DNA of 64,000 nt from contig CAYGOF010000007.1 in assembly GCA_964351395.1 (NCBI GenBank), forward strand, positions 1 to 64,000. The letters run 5' to 3'. The notes beneath the pieces were generated by a model. That model was not told where the DNA came from. It did not search any database and saw only the letters and a list, made by a program, of their open reading frames with translations. Shown in pieces: positions 25,172-35,892 of the stretch. The position numbers and the translations under genes were made by a program. Source of the DNA: Imperialibacter sp964351395 (GTDB lineage: Bacteria; Bacteroidota; Bacteroidia; Cytophagales; Cyclobacteriaceae). The stretch's first letter is position 1, and every line of letters begins with the position of its first letter.

Positions 25172-27715
25172 TCAAATTTCAGGCAATCGATTGGCTTTCA
25201 CGAACCCGTACTGACTCTGGGTATGGCTGAAATAACTTTCATAAATAAGCGTAGATGCTTGTTGCAGCAGGTGCACCACTTCTCCTAGAAAAAGCTTTAA
25301 CTCCCTCCTTGTGTCTCCTTCTGCCTGCGACTCGGCTAAATGATTGAGGTCAGCGAGTCTCACTTTCGACAAGGCCTCCAGCAGTTTCTTTCTGGCAGGG
25401 CTTAGACCTGTACCGACAGTCACAGAAGGTAAATGCTTTAAATGCTCATCAATATGCTCGATCATATACACGAGCGCCCGTGGGTTTTTATCGTCGGCCA
25501 CCAAAAGATTTAATACACCCAGCACTTCAAGATTGGAACGGTACCTGTACCGATAAGTAACAAGGCTTTCGTTGCTCATGAGGATCAATTCAATCAATGA
25601 CTTCTCCTGATCAGTGGATGTTTTACTGGTGAGGGTTGCCTGCAACATGAGGCAGGTACCAATCGACGATTCCATAAAACGACCAATATTGAGCAGGCGC
25701 CAGGTGGCCTCTCTGGTCATGTTGTCAATGTTTAGCCCATTGAACGCCATCATATGAACGATGAGGTGGTCTAATCGGTGATAAATGCCACGCAGGTTAG
25801 TACCATTCATTTTCATGATTTCCCATTCCTCCGAAATCAAATCCAGGATACGCCAGGTATCAAGACTCAATCTGTCGCGAATGGCGTAGCCGTTAGAAAG
25901 AAAGGATTTAAGGGAATGAGCCAAAGAACCAAACCTACTTTGATCGATAGCGAGTGAAAAGAGCTCTTTTTCAGGGTCCTTCAGTACCCTCTTGTCGTGA
26001 AAACCTGGCTGGGTTCCAGTGAGAGAGGTAAGTCCCTTCAGCAGCGTGACAAGTGTGAGGTCTTGTTCAATATTAATCTCATCATCTGTCTCGTTGAATT
26101 TCCTTAATACTATTCGCATCAAACGAATGGTGCTTACTGTCCGTTCAAGATAGCGGCCCAACCAAAATAGGTTCTCTCCAGTCCTACTAGGTAGAATATT
26201 CTCACTCTGCTGGACAATGAGCGGAGGTTTGGTGCTTTGTACCTGCTCCTTCGGAAGTCCCAGCACCCATGTATCCTTACTTATTCCACCTGACTGGTTA
26301 GAAACAATGAAAACACCTTTTTTGGGTGAGCTACGAGAAAGTCCGCCAGGCATCACATGGTAGGTTTCATTGTCGGAATCGGCTACTATATAGCTTCTGA
26401 AAACAGCATTTCTTGCTTCCAGCTTACCATCTATCAACGACGGGGTAGTTGAAAAATCAACCCGCTCTTGTCCTACGAACAGATAAGGCCTGATATTAAT
26501 TTGCTCCTTTAACCGTTTGATTTCATCCTTACTTAATTCCCCTCCATACACCGAGGGGTTGGTTTCATTTCGATAGATGGTTCTAATAATTAGCTTCTCA
26601 AGGTTTTCCAGCACATACTTCTTTTCCTTTTCCTGTCCACACCACCAGGTGGCTACTGAGGGCAGAATCAACTCTTGCCCAAGCACCTTTCGGGATAATT
26701 TGGGCAGAAAGGCCATCAAACCAGGGTTTTCAAGTATCCTGCAACCCAGTGGGTTAATGACCATCACATTCTTTTGCCTCACTGCTTCCATAAGTCCTAC
26801 TACGCCTAGATGGGAGTCGGCACGAAACTCTAAGGGATCACAAAAAACATCGTCAACCCGCCTAACAATTACATCTACTTTTTCCAGCCCTTTGAGGGTC
26901 TTCAGCCATATGTAACCATCACTCATGGTCAGGTCCTGGGCAAATACCAGCGTAAAGCCCATAAACGAAGAAAGGTAGGCATGTTCAAAAAAGGTCTCGT
27001 TAGACGGACCCGGAGATAACATGACAATCCTGGGATTTTCCTTGTTCTTCCACGAAAGTGTGGAAAGTGTATTTTTTAACGTTTGGTAATACGAGGAGAC
27101 TTTCCTTACCTGGTTTTCCCTGATCAGGTCAGGAAATACCCTGGTCATGGCCGCCCTGTTTTCCAGGGAATAACCCGCGCCAGACGGTGCGTCTGTCCTG
27201 TCGTGTAGCACCCACATTTTCCCATTTGGGCCTCTGGCGAGGTCAGCCGAATACTGTACCAGCTGCTGGGGCCCTGGAATCCTGATTTTGTCGACCTGAC
27301 GTAGGAAACCCTGGTGGTTATAAATCAATTCGAAGGGAATTAGTCCTTCGCGGATAAGTTTCCTTTCGCCGTAAATGTCCGAAAGTATGATATTGAGGAG
27401 CTCAGTTCTCTGAATAAGACCAGCCTCAATGATTTCCCAATCGTTTTGACTGAATACTGACGGCACCGGATCAAGCCTCCAGGGGCGGTTCATCCCATTG
27501 GGGTCTCCATATACGTTGTAGGTGACCCCATTTTCCCTCAGCTGCTGCCCTACTTCTTTGTTCCGCAGCTCCATTTTTTCCATGCCCAACTTTTCATAGG
27601 CATTGGCCAGCTTTTCCCAATGAGGCCATACCTTTCCATCTGGTGTGGTTAACTCATCAAAGAAAGGCTCATTGGCTTTCGTTCTGTCGGACAGGTACGA
27701 TTTAATCATGGCCAA
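25172..27715 (-). CDS. Circularly permuted ATP-grasp plus alpha-E fusion protein
   Basis: An 847-residue two-part protein. Residues 1 to about 500 form the circularly permuted ATP-grasp domain (CP_ATPgrasp, formerly DUF404/407), with WRLDPVPSVF, VQYSADLARGPNGKMWVLHDRT and RIVMLSPGPSNETFFEHAY, probably a peptide- or amide-forming ligase. Residues about 510-840 form an alpha-E helical domain (DUF403) beginning LPSRTGENLFWLGRYLERT. In many genomes the two are separate adjacent genes; here they are one chain. The flanking transglutaminases suggest the cluster makes and trims or transfers a peptide-like product, which has not been identified. Confidence 0.92.
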   Translation of the reverse strand: MAMIKSYLSDRTKANEPFFDELTTPDGKVWPHWEKLANAYEKLGMEKMELRNKEVGQQLRENGVTYNVYGDPNGMNRPWRLDPVPSVFSQNDWEIIEAGLIQRTELLNIILSDIYGERKLIREGLIPFELIYNHQGFLRQVDKIRIPGPQQLVQYSADLARGPNGKMWVLHDRTDAPSGAGYSLENRAAMTRVFPDLIRENQVRKVSSYYQTLKNTLSTLSWKNKENPRIVMLSPGPSNETFFEHAYLSSFMGFTLVFAQDLTMSDGYIWLKTLKGLEKVDVIVRRVDDVFCDPLEFRADSHLGVVGLMEAVRQKNVMVINPLGCRILENPGLMAFLPKLSRKVLGQELILPSVATWWCGQEKEKKYVLENLEKLIIRTIYRNETNPSVYGGELSKDEIKRLKEQINIRPYLFVGQERVDFSTTPSLIDGKLEARNAVFRSYIVADSDNETYHVMPGGLSRSSPKKGVFIVSNQSGGISKDTWVLGLPKEQVQSTKPPLIVQQSENILPSRTGENLFWLGRYLERTVSTIRLMRIVLRKFNETDDEINIEQDLTLVTLLKGLTSLTGTQPGFHDKRVLKDPEKELFSLAIDQSRFGSLAHSLKSFLSNGYAIRDRLSLDTWRILDLISEEWEIMKMNGTNLRGIYHRLDHLIVHMMAFNGLNIDNMTREATWRLLNIGRFMESSIGTCLMLQATLTSKTSTDQEKSLIELILMSNESLVTYRYRYRSNLEVLGVLNLLVADDKNPRALVYMIEHIDEHLKHLPSVTVGTGLSPARKKLLEALSKVRLADLNHLAESQAEGDTRRELKLFLGEVVHLLQQASTLIYESYFSHTQSQYGFVKANRLPEI

Positions 27716-27781
27716 ATCTCACCAATTTTTCTTGATAACATCATCGATTTAAAAACTATTGTAGCAACGGTCCATCAGGCG

Positions 27782-30700
27782 CTATTTTCTGACTTTATAG
27801 CGTCTAAGGTCCATGGTATTGGGGTAATCCTGGTTGATGTCTTCCACTTTTACCTCATAGGTAGGCAGTATGTTGATTTTTGTCACAAAACGGCCTGCTG
27901 CTTGCGGCTGCATCACTGTTGGCTCAACCATGTTAATGGAATGCCCAAAGTCGAAGAAACGAGATACTCTCCTTGCCTCAGCCTCATAGCTATTGACAGG
28001 GAAGGTGGCGTAGTTTCGTCCTCCAGGATGCGCAACATGGTACTGGCAGGCAGCTATAGATTTACCAGTCCAGGTGTCGTATATATCGATCACCAATGGT
28101 GTATCCACTCCTAATGTCGGATGAAGTGCTGACGGAGGTGCCCATGCACGGTATCGAATACCAGCAACGTATTCCCCCTGTGTACCGGTGTTTTTCAACG
28201 GAATCGCAAAGCCATTACAAAGCAATTTATAGCGGGATTCTGTGAGTCCTGTTATTTTCACCTGAAGTCGTTCTAAGGATGAGTCAACAAAACGAGCGGT
28301 ACCAGAATTGGACATTTCCTCACCTAATACATGCCAGGGTTCAATGCCCATTTTTAACTCAACATGTATGTCGTCGACTTGCAGCTCACCAAGGAATGGA
28401 AATCGAAAAGCAAAGAAAGGGTCGAACCAAGCCACATCGAAGTCGTAGCCAGCATTTTTCAGGTCGTTAACCACCTCCGTCATGTCTTTATGGCAATAAT
28501 GAGGCAACATAAATTTATCATGCAGTGATGTACCCCAACGCACCAGCTTATGGTTGTAGGGTGTTTTCCAAAACCAGCTCAACAACGTTCTGATCAATAG
28601 AAACTGCACCATACTCATTCTGTAATGAGGCGGCATATCGAAACCTCGGAATTCCAAAATTCCCAGGCGGCCGGTAGATGAGTCAGGCGAGTAAAGTTTG
28701 TCAATGCAAAATTCAGCCCGGTGAGTATTGCCAGTTATGTCAACCAATAAGTTCCTGAAAATCCGGTCAACAAGCCAATAGGGCACGTCGTTCTCCTTCA
28801 TATCCGGCACCTGCTGAAAAGCAAGCTCTAGTTCATAAAGGATTTCGTCTCTTCCTTCGTCGACGCGGGGCGCCTGACTTGTGGGGCCTATGAATTGCGT
28901 TGAAAATAAATATGACAAGGCCGGATGATGCTGCCAGTACGTAATGAAGCTCTTTAGAACATCTGGTCGGCGCAGCAACGGACTATCAGCCGGAGTTACC
29001 CCGCCCAGGGTTACGTGGTTCCCTCCACCCGTACCTGTATGGCGGCCATCAAGGTTGAATTTCTCGGTGACCAGCTTGGTTTCTGCGGCTTTTTGGTAAA
29101 GTATTTCGTAATTATCTTTCAACTCCTTCCAGGACGAAGCAGGGTGAATGTTCACTTCGATCACACCTGGATCTGGCGTGATCATGAGCTTTTGAATCCG
29201 GTTATCGGAAGGAGGATCGTACCCCTCTATGAGAACAGGCATATCTAATTGCTCTGCTGTCTGTTCAATCGCAGCTACCAGCAGCATATAATGCTCGAAA
29301 TGGGTCACTGGCGGCAGGAACACAAACAATTTACCCTGGCGAATCTCAACACCTAAAGCAGTCTTGAAGATCACTTGATCGTTATTGAAGTCCTTGCCTT
29401 CTTTCACATAATCATCTTTCAGGTTGGCGATCCCTGGCAAGGCGTCTACCTCTTCAAATAAACTTCGCTCAGGTCTCACTTCGAGTTTATCCTCATCAAA
29501 GTGCTGAATTGACTTTAATGGAAGCCGTAATCCTGCCGGAGAGTTTCCAGGGATTAAGAATAAGTGCTTTCTTCTGAATTCCCATTGGCAACTTTGCCAG
29601 TTCTCTTTGTCAAAGTCCCATTGTAGAGGAATGGTAAATGCTACCGGATTGTCCATGCCCTGGCTAAGCAACTCGGCCAATTTCTGGCGTTCCAACGACG
29701 ACTTGAGGTCCTTTTTCAGTGGGTCTACATTGACCGGCACCTGACTTTCTTCCCAGGCAAAGTAAAAGGGGTCCTCATAGCCTGGGTGAATATTTTTAGG
29801 GTCAAGGTGAAGCTGTTCTGTAAGTACTTTGATGAACTTTCCAGCATCTTCATGGGTCAACTTGTAGTCTTTACTAAGGTCCGCCATCAAATGGTCGTGA
29901 TGCCAAAGAGGCAGCCCGTCTTTCCGCCAAAAGCAGGCCAGCTTCCATCGGGGAAGTGGTTCACCAGGATACCATTTACCTTGCCCATATTGCATCAGGG
30001 CTCCTTTTCCGAACTGGTCTTTTAGCTTATGAAAAAGCTCATTAGATAGCTTGCGTTTGTGTTCTCCATCGGCATCGGTATTCCACTCAGGCGCTTCGTT
30101 GTTATCCATCGCAACGAAGGTCGGCTCGCCTCCCATGGTCAACCGTACATCATTGGCCACAAATTCTGCATCTACCTGATCTCCAATAGCGAGTATTTTC
30201 TCCCATTGGGCATCAGAAAAAGGTTTCGTCACGCGAGGACTTTCATGAATGCGCGTTACAGTGTTCTCAAAATGAAAATCTGTTTTAACGGCTTCAGCGG
30301 CACCTGAAATCGGAGCGGCACTTTGAGGGTCTGGTGTGCAAGCCAAAGGAATATGTCCTTCTCCTGCAAATAAACCTGATGTGGGGTCCAGCCCTACCCA
30401 ACCAGCGCCAGGGATATAAACTTCGGTCCAGGCATGTAAGTCAGTAAAATCTTCTTCGGGACCAGAAGGCCCTTCCAACGATTTCTGATCTGCTTTAAGT
30501 TGTACCAGGTAGCCTGAAGCAAACCTGGATGCAAGGCCTAGGTGACGAAGGATTTGTACCATCAGCCATGCTGAATCGCGACAGGAACCTGACCGAAGGC
30601 TAAGGGTTTCCTGACAGCTTTGAACACCAGGCTCCATTCGTATCCGATAGGCAATGTTGTTACTTAACATTTGGTTGATCATTACCAGTACATCAACCGT

Positions 30701-31129
30701 GATCATGTCTTTGGTAATGCTGCTCTTTACATTTTCAACCCAGTCTGTAAGGAGCTTGTCGTTTTCTGTTACTTCCAGGTAAGGAAGCAATTGCTTTTGC
30801 AATGACTGTTCATATTTAAATGGAAACTTCTCAGCGTACTCTTCCACAAAAAAGTCAAAGGGATTAATCACCACCATTTCTGCGATTACCTCTACGTCGA
30901 CGATGAAATGATCAACCTTTTCTGGAAAAACGATACGAGCAAGGTAGTTACCGAATGGATCTTGCTGCCAATTGATGAAGTGGTTTTTAGGTTCAATGTT
31001 GAGTGAATAACCCTTGATCATTGTCCGTGAATGTGGTGCCGGGCGAAGCCTGATCACCTGAGCTGACAGCTCAATTTCTCTTTCGTATTTATAACTAGTG
31101 TAATGGCGAACGGCAACTCTTACAGACAT
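27782..31129 (-). CDS. Transglutaminase-like plus DUF2126 fusion protein
   Basis: A 1115-residue protein. Residues 1 to about 270 are a transglutaminase-like domain (Cys183 in SGSCRDSAW, His232 in DLHAWTEVY, Asp248 in GLDPTSG). The remainder is the large DUF2126 domain, with long conserved stretches such as LTMGGEPTFVAMDN, GRHTGTGGGNHVTLGG and RAEFCIDKLYSPDS. DUF2126 has been proposed to be amidoligase-like, but that is not proven. Together with the two downstream genes it forms a well-conserved set across many bacteria. It starts the operon; its start lies 355 bp from the divergent RND genes. Confidence 0.92.
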   Translation of the reverse strand: MSVRVAVRHYTSYKYEREIELSAQVIRLRPAPHSRTMIKGYSLNIEPKNHFINWQQDPFGNYLARIVFPEKVDHFIVDVEVIAEMVVINPFDFFVEEYAEKFPFKYEQSLQKQLLPYLEVTENDKLLTDWVENVKSSITKDMITVDVLVMINQMLSNNIAYRIRMEPGVQSCQETLSLRSGSCRDSAWLMVQILRHLGLASRFASGYLVQLKADQKSLEGPSGPEEDFTDLHAWTEVYIPGAGWVGLDPTSGLFAGEGHIPLACTPDPQSAAPISGAAEAVKTDFHFENTVTRIHESPRVTKPFSDAQWEKILAIGDQVDAEFVANDVRLTMGGEPTFVAMDNNEAPEWNTDADGEHKRKLSNELFHKLKDQFGKGALMQYGQGKWYPGEPLPRWKLACFWRKDGLPLWHHDHLMADLSKDYKLTHEDAGKFIKVLTEQLHLDPKNIHPGYEDPFYFAWEESQVPVNVDPLKKDLKSSLERQKLAELLSQGMDNPVAFTIPLQWDFDKENWQSCQWEFRRKHLFLIPGNSPAGLRLPLKSIQHFDEDKLEVRPERSLFEEVDALPGIANLKDDYVKEGKDFNNDQVIFKTALGVEIRQGKLFVFLPPVTHFEHYMLLVAAIEQTAEQLDMPVLIEGYDPPSDNRIQKLMITPDPGVIEVNIHPASSWKELKDNYEILYQKAAETKLVTEKFNLDGRHTGTGGGNHVTLGGVTPADSPLLRRPDVLKSFITYWQHHPALSYLFSTQFIGPTSQAPRVDEGRDEILYELELAFQQVPDMKENDVPYWLVDRIFRNLLVDITGNTHRAEFCIDKLYSPDSSTGRLGILEFRGFDMPPHYRMSMVQFLLIRTLLSWFWKTPYNHKLVRWGTSLHDKFMLPHYCHKDMTEVVNDLKNAGYDFDVAWFDPFFAFRFPFLGELQVDDIHVELKMGIEPWHVLGEEMSNSGTARFVDSSLERLQVKITGLTESRYKLLCNGFAIPLKNTGTQGEYVAGIRYRAWAPPSALHPTLGVDTPLVIDIYDTWTGKSIAACQYHVAHPGGRNYATFPVNSYEAEARRVSRFFDFGHSINMVEPTVMQPQAAGRFVTKINILPTYEVKVEDINQDYPNTMDLRRYKVRK

Positions 31130-31484
31130 ATTAAAAGGGTAAAGTGAATCTTTAGGTAGATAACAACCATTAATAAAAGACTAATTACTGAATTAATCGC
31201 GACTCCTGCTGGCGAAAATTTACAGACAAAATCGCTGGGTAGATGAAGGAGTTATGGTTTTTCGAATATTAGACGAAATTAAGTGTGAAGTTAATAAACT
31301 AACTAACGAGATGCTCCAATTATTAGATAATTCGTAAAGAAATAATCAATTGAGTGAATTATTGAATTATTTAACTTATCACCATATTTCACTGCCATTT
31401 ACTAAAAATGACCATCCTTAAAAATTCTTAACAAACTGGTACTTATTTCTTGTCTATTTGTGTTCAAGTTGTTCTAGAAGGGTA
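31130..31484. other. Divergent intergenic region of 355 bp
   Basis: AT-rich DNA between the transglutaminase/DUF2126 gene (leftward) and the RND adaptor gene (rightward). Both promoters should lie here, but I cannot pick out a convincing Bacteroidota -7/-33 pair. A 27-codon frame at 31254-31337 (MVFRILDEIKCEVNK ...) follows an AAGGAG at 31245-31250 and looks amphipathic; it might be a small leader peptide but the spacing to the ATG is short. Confidence 0.5.
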
Positions 31485-32543
31485 ATGAAAAAAATTCTGA
31501 TTATAGTTGTTCTGGTCCTGATTGGTGGACTCATCTTTTTCTTTACAAGAAATGGTAAGGGGGAGGTATCGACCCCAACAGTTGCGCAGTCCGCAAGTAA
31601 GGGACTTGCCGCTGAGGTGATCCTGGTGAAGGATACCACTTTGGAAGAAAGGGTAAATGTACTTGGTACCATTTACGCCAATGAGGAAGTGGAAGTGGCA
31701 AGCGAAGTGGCGGGCCGCCTGATGAAAATCAATTTCTCTGAAGGACAATTGGTAAAAAAAGGTCAGGTACTTTTCAAGTTGGACGATTCAGAGCTTATGG
31801 GTCAACTCAAAATCCTTCAGGCACGGAAGGAGTTCGTTAATTCTTCCGTAAAAAGAATGGCAGCATTGTTTGAAGCAGAGGCTGTCAGCCGGGAGGAATA
31901 CGAAAATGAACTCAATGGGCAAGAAGTACTCGACGCACAAATTGACCTCTTGCGTATTCAAATAGGAAAAACATCAATTCAGGCACCATTCGATGGAAAG
32001 ACAGGCATCAGAAGGATCAGCCCGGGGGCCTATGTAAATCCGAATACCACACTTGTGCATCTGGAAGACATGGGAAAGGTGAAAGTAGAGTTTCCTCTTC
32101 CAGAAAAATATGCCAGCCAAATCAACCCTGGTGATAAAATATCATTTACTGTCGAAAATGACACAAAAACATTTGAAGGCACAGTAAGTGTGGTAGACCC
32201 GAAAATTGATCAGACAACCAGAAGCCTTTTTGTAAGGGCTATCTCTACAAATCAGGACTTCAAGCTCGTGCCAGGCTCCTCGGCATCTGTCACCGTGCCA
32301 ATAGGAGGCAAAGAAAACACACTTTTGGTCCCTTCTCAGGCGCTGATACCCAATTTGTCAGGATATACAGTATATGTTGTGAAAAATGGTAAGTCGGTGC
32401 AAACAGCCGTTACCGTTGGTCTTAGGACGAGCAACTCAGTGCAGATCACCGGAGGACTATCCAAAGGAGATACTGTAATGATCACCAACCTATTGCGGGT
32501 AAAAGAAGGTCTTGTTATTGACGCCATAGTTGCTAACGATTAA
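31485..32543 (+). CDS. RND efflux pump periplasmic adaptor
   Basis: A protein of 352 residues from the ATG at 31485, which begins an uncleaved N-terminal membrane anchor (MKKILIIVVLVLIGG); the longer upstream frame is Cys/Ser-rich and unlikely. It has the usual order: hairpin and biotinyl-lipoyl parts (GRLMKINFSEGQLVKKGQVLFKLD, then IQAPFDGKTGIRRISPGAYV), a beta-barrel and a membrane-proximal domain ending in SVQITGGLSKGDTVMITNLLRVKEG. It should link the adjacent inner-membrane permease to an outer-membrane channel. No TolC gene accompanies it here. It lies 4 bp before the permease gene. Confidence 0.92.
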   Translation: MKKILIIVVLVLIGGLIFFFTRNGKGEVSTPTVAQSASKGLAAEVILVKDTTLEERVNVLGTIYANEEVEVASEVAGRLMKINFSEGQLVKKGQVLFKLDDSELMGQLKILQARKEFVNSSVKRMAALFEAEAVSREEYENELNGQEVLDAQIDLLRIQIGKTSIQAPFDGKTGIRRISPGAYVNPNTTLVHLEDMGKVKVEFPLPEKYASQINPGDKISFTVENDTKTFEGTVSVVDPKIDQTTRSLFVRAISTNQDFKLVPGSSASVTVPIGGKENTLLVPSQALIPNLSGYTVYVVKNGKSVQTAVTVGLRTSNSVQITGGLSKGDTVMITNLLRVKEGLVIDAIVAND

Positions 32544-32547
32544 GTAG

Positions 32548-35500
32548 ATGAGTAGTATTTCCGAAATAAGTATTCGTAAACCTGTACTTGCTGTAGTGCT
32601 CTCCATCTTGCTTTTGCTCTTTGGGGTTGTTGGCTTTTCATACCTTGGCACCAGGGAATTCCCAGCAGTAGACCCGCCAATAGTAACTGTTACTACAACC
32701 TATGCAGGAGCTAGTCCTGATGTAATGGAGTCACAAATTACCGAACCTTTGGAGCAGGCCATCAACGGCATCGCTGGCGTAAGAACGATTTCATCGGTTT
32801 CCAGAGAACAAGCAAGCATTATTACGGTAGAATTCAATTTGGAAATAGACATCGAAGCGGCTGCCAATGATGTGCGAAGTAAAGTATCGAGGGCTGTAAG
32901 AAGCCTCCCGCCAGAAGCCGACCCGCCAATTATTGATAAGGCTGATGCAAACTCACAGTCTGTCATGTTCCTCACCATCATTAGCAACAGTCGGAATATG
33001 CTGGAACTCACCGATTTTGCTGAAAACACCTTAAAAGAGAGGATTCAGACGGTACCTGGTGTGAGTGGCGCATATGTGAGAGGTGCGAGAAAATATTCGA
33101 TGCGTTTATGGATTGATCCAGTAAAGTTGTCGGCATACAGAATTGTGCCTCAGGACATTGAAGCAGCACTTAAAAGAGAAAACATAGATCTACCCACCGG
33201 CCGGATTGAAGGCGACAAAACCGAGCTTACCATTCGCACCGATAGCAGATTGGTGACACCTGAAGAGTTTAATAATATGATTATTAAGTCGGAAGGCGGA
33301 CGTCAAATTCGACTCAAAGACCTGGGCTTTGCTGAGTTAGGAAGCGAGGACGACAGAACCAATTTCCGCGGCAATGGTGCGAAAGGACTTTTACTAAGTA
33401 TTCAGCCTCAACCCAATGCCAACGAAATAGAAATAGCCGACGAAGTCTACCGCAGGCTTGATCAAATAAAGGCAGAAGTGCCGGCGGATATCGAAATAAG
33501 AGTTGCCAACGACTACACTAAACCCATCAGAAGGTCAATAGAGGAAGTGGAAGAAACACTTTTGATAGCCTTTGTGCTGGTGACCCTGGTTATTTTCGCC
33601 TTCCTGCGCGACTGGCGGTCTACTTTTATTCCAGTTATTGCCATTCCTATTTCTATTATTTCATCTTTCTTCATCATGTACATTGCTGGCTTTTCTATCA
33701 ATGTACTTACACTCGTAGCTATTGTGCTCGCTATCGGCCTTGTATGTGATGACGCCATTGTGGTGCTGGAAAACATTTTTGCAAAAGTGGAACAAGGGGT
33801 CCCTCCCTTTCAGGCAGCTATACAGGGCTCTAAGGAAATCTACTTTGCCATTATCTCTACTACCATCACCCTGGTTTCGGTATTCATCCCAATCATTTTT
33901 ATGCAGGGCCTTACCGGACGATTGTTCCTCGAATTTGGTGTTGTATTGGCAGGCTCCATTCTCGTATCAGCCCTGGTGGCACTTACGCTGTCACCAATGA
34001 TGTGCGCTGTGTTACTTAAAAAACACAGTAAACCTTCACGTTTTTATGCCGTTACTGAGCGCTTCTATGAAGGGCTTGGGGCAGGTTATGCAAAAAGCCT
34101 GGATGCTTTCATGAAGCGCCGTTGGTTAGCCTTTGTCATCATCGTCATCATGTTTGGCATGATTGGCTTTTTTGGCACGCAACTAAAGTCTGAGCTTGCG
34201 CCATTAGAGGACAGAGGCATTATCCGAGCATCGGTAAAAGCACCTGAAGGGGTGTCGTTCGAGTATATGGACAAATACATGGAGGAACTCGATGCCTGGG
34301 TATTGGACAATGTACCAGAAGTAAGAACTACCGTTGCTTTAACAGCAGTGATTCCGGGTGGTGGAGCTTTCAGCCCTGTAAATACTGGTGCAGAAAACAT
34401 CTTTCTGGAAGACGCCGCAGACAGAGTAAGGTCACAGGATGAAATTTTCAAGCAGATATCCAAAGGATTTGAGCAATTCACAGCGGTGAGGGCATTCCCT
34501 GCCCAACCACCGACGATAGGTGCACGTTTTGGGGGATTGCCAGTACAATACGTGATCCAGGCACCTGACGTAGAAAGTTTGATCGAGATATTGCCAAAAT
34601 TTCTGGAAACGGCCCAATCGCATCCGGATCTAAAGTTTGTAGACAGCGACTTTAAAGTAAACAAGCCTGAATTAAAACTTCGGATTAATCGCGAGAAAGC
34701 GAACGAATTGCACGTACCAGTATTTGATATCGCCAGAGCTATTCAATTGGCTTATAGCGGTCAGCGATATGGTTATTTCATCATGGGAGGCAAGCAATAC
34801 CAGGTGATCGGCCAACTTTCACGTGAAAATAGAAATGAACCAGTCGATTTGAAGGCCATTAACGTAAGGAACAGCCTGGGAGAAATGGTTTCGTTGGATA
34901 ACATGATTTATTATCAGGAGTCGGTGAGTTCTGCTGCCATTTACCGATACAATAGATATGTCTCTGCCACTATTTCTGCCGGCATCATCGACGGAAAAAC
35001 ACTTGGCGACGGAATCAAAGCGATGGATGAAGTAGCCGCAGAGGTACTACCCAGCAACTTCAAAACAGAACTTTCTGGCCAGTCAAAAGAATACGCTGAT
35101 AGTTCCTCGAGCCTACTCTTTGCGTTTATGTTAGCCCTGGTGCTTATCTATTTGGTGCTTTCTGCGCAGTTCGAAAGCTTTATCGACCCACTCATCATTC
35201 TGTTCACAGTGCCTATGTCGATGGCTGGCGCCTTGGTAAGCTTGTATGTCTTCGACCTTACCCTTAATATCTTCAGTCAAATAGGGATCATCATGTTGGT
35301 TGGCCTGGTCACCAAAAACGGTATCCTGATCGTAGAATTTGCCAACCAGAGAAAAGGAGAAGGTGTCAATCGCCTTGACGCTGTGGTTGAAGCTGCACGT
35401 GCTCGTTTCAGACCGATTTTGATGACGACCTTTGCCACAATTCTAGGTATCCTTCCTATTGCCTTGTCAATTGGTTCGGCAGCCGGAAGCCGTCAGTCTT

Positions 35501-35667
35501 TGGGTATTGCTGTTATTGGCGGCATGATCATATCGAGCTTCCTTACACTTTATGTAATTCCTGCAGTTTACTCCTATATATCCAGTAAAAGGAAATTTGA
35601 TCCGGAAGTAAAAGCAGCAGAAAGGCTCGAACGCCATGCCAGAAAAGCGCAAGCGGCGACTTCCTGA
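32548..35667 (+). CDS. RND efflux permease (HAE1/AcrB type)
   Basis: A 1039-residue proton-driven multidrug-type pump with 12 membrane helices and two large periplasmic loops. Helix 1 follows ISIRKPVLAVVLSI. The proton-relay helix 4 contains GLVCDDAIVVLENI with the two acidic residues; helix 10 region contains GLVTKNGILIVEFANQRK. The sequence type is the HAE-1 branch (YAGASPDVMESQITEPLEQAI near residue 50). Substrates are unknown. It forms a two-gene operon with the adaptor at 31485. Confidence 0.95.
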   Translation: MSSISEISIRKPVLAVVLSILLLLFGVVGFSYLGTREFPAVDPPIVTVTTTYAGASPDVMESQITEPLEQAINGIAGVRTISSVSREQASIITVEFNLEIDIEAAANDVRSKVSRAVRSLPPEADPPIIDKADANSQSVMFLTIISNSRNMLELTDFAENTLKERIQTVPGVSGAYVRGARKYSMRLWIDPVKLSAYRIVPQDIEAALKRENIDLPTGRIEGDKTELTIRTDSRLVTPEEFNNMIIKSEGGRQIRLKDLGFAELGSEDDRTNFRGNGAKGLLLSIQPQPNANEIEIADEVYRRLDQIKAEVPADIEIRVANDYTKPIRRSIEEVEETLLIAFVLVTLVIFAFLRDWRSTFIPVIAIPISIISSFFIMYIAGFSINVLTLVAIVLAIGLVCDDAIVVLENIFAKVEQGVPPFQAAIQGSKEIYFAIISTTITLVSVFIPIIFMQGLTGRLFLEFGVVLAGSILVSALVALTLSPMMCAVLLKKHSKPSRFYAVTERFYEGLGAGYAKSLDAFMKRRWLAFVIIVIMFGMIGFFGTQLKSELAPLEDRGIIRASVKAPEGVSFEYMDKYMEELDAWVLDNVPEVRTTVALTAVIPGGGAFSPVNTGAENIFLEDAADRVRSQDEIFKQISKGFEQFTAVRAFPAQPPTIGARFGGLPVQYVIQAPDVESLIEILPKFLETAQSHPDLKFVDSDFKVNKPELKLRINREKANELHVPVFDIARAIQLAYSGQRYGYFIMGGKQYQVIGQLSRENRNEPVDLKAINVRNSLGEMVSLDNMIYYQESVSSAAIYRYNRYVSATISAGIIDGKTLGDGIKAMDEVAAEVLPSNFKTELSGQSKEYADSSSSLLFAFMLALVLIYLVLSAQFESFIDPLIILFTVPMSMAGALVSLYVFDLTLNIFSQIGIIMLVGLVTKNGILIVEFANQRKGEGVNRLDAVVEAARARFRPILMTTFATILGILPIALSIGSAAGSRQSLGIAVIGGMIISSFLTLYVIPAVYSYISSKRKFDPEVKAAERLERHARKAQAATS

Positions 35668-35892
35668 CAACACCAAAAACTGGGCTTCTACTTCTACTAA
35701 CTTCTCGACATCAGCTTTCTGATAGATCAAGAAGTTCAAGGATTATGGGCGCAGCTTTGATTATTCCTTATTTGAGACATGCCGAATGGATGCTTATACA
35801 CTTTGTTTTTTCTTCCTGCGCCGTTGGCCCCAATTTTTTGCGAAGCTGTGGTAGAATACCCTATCTTCATATTTTAGAAAATACCGACTTAA

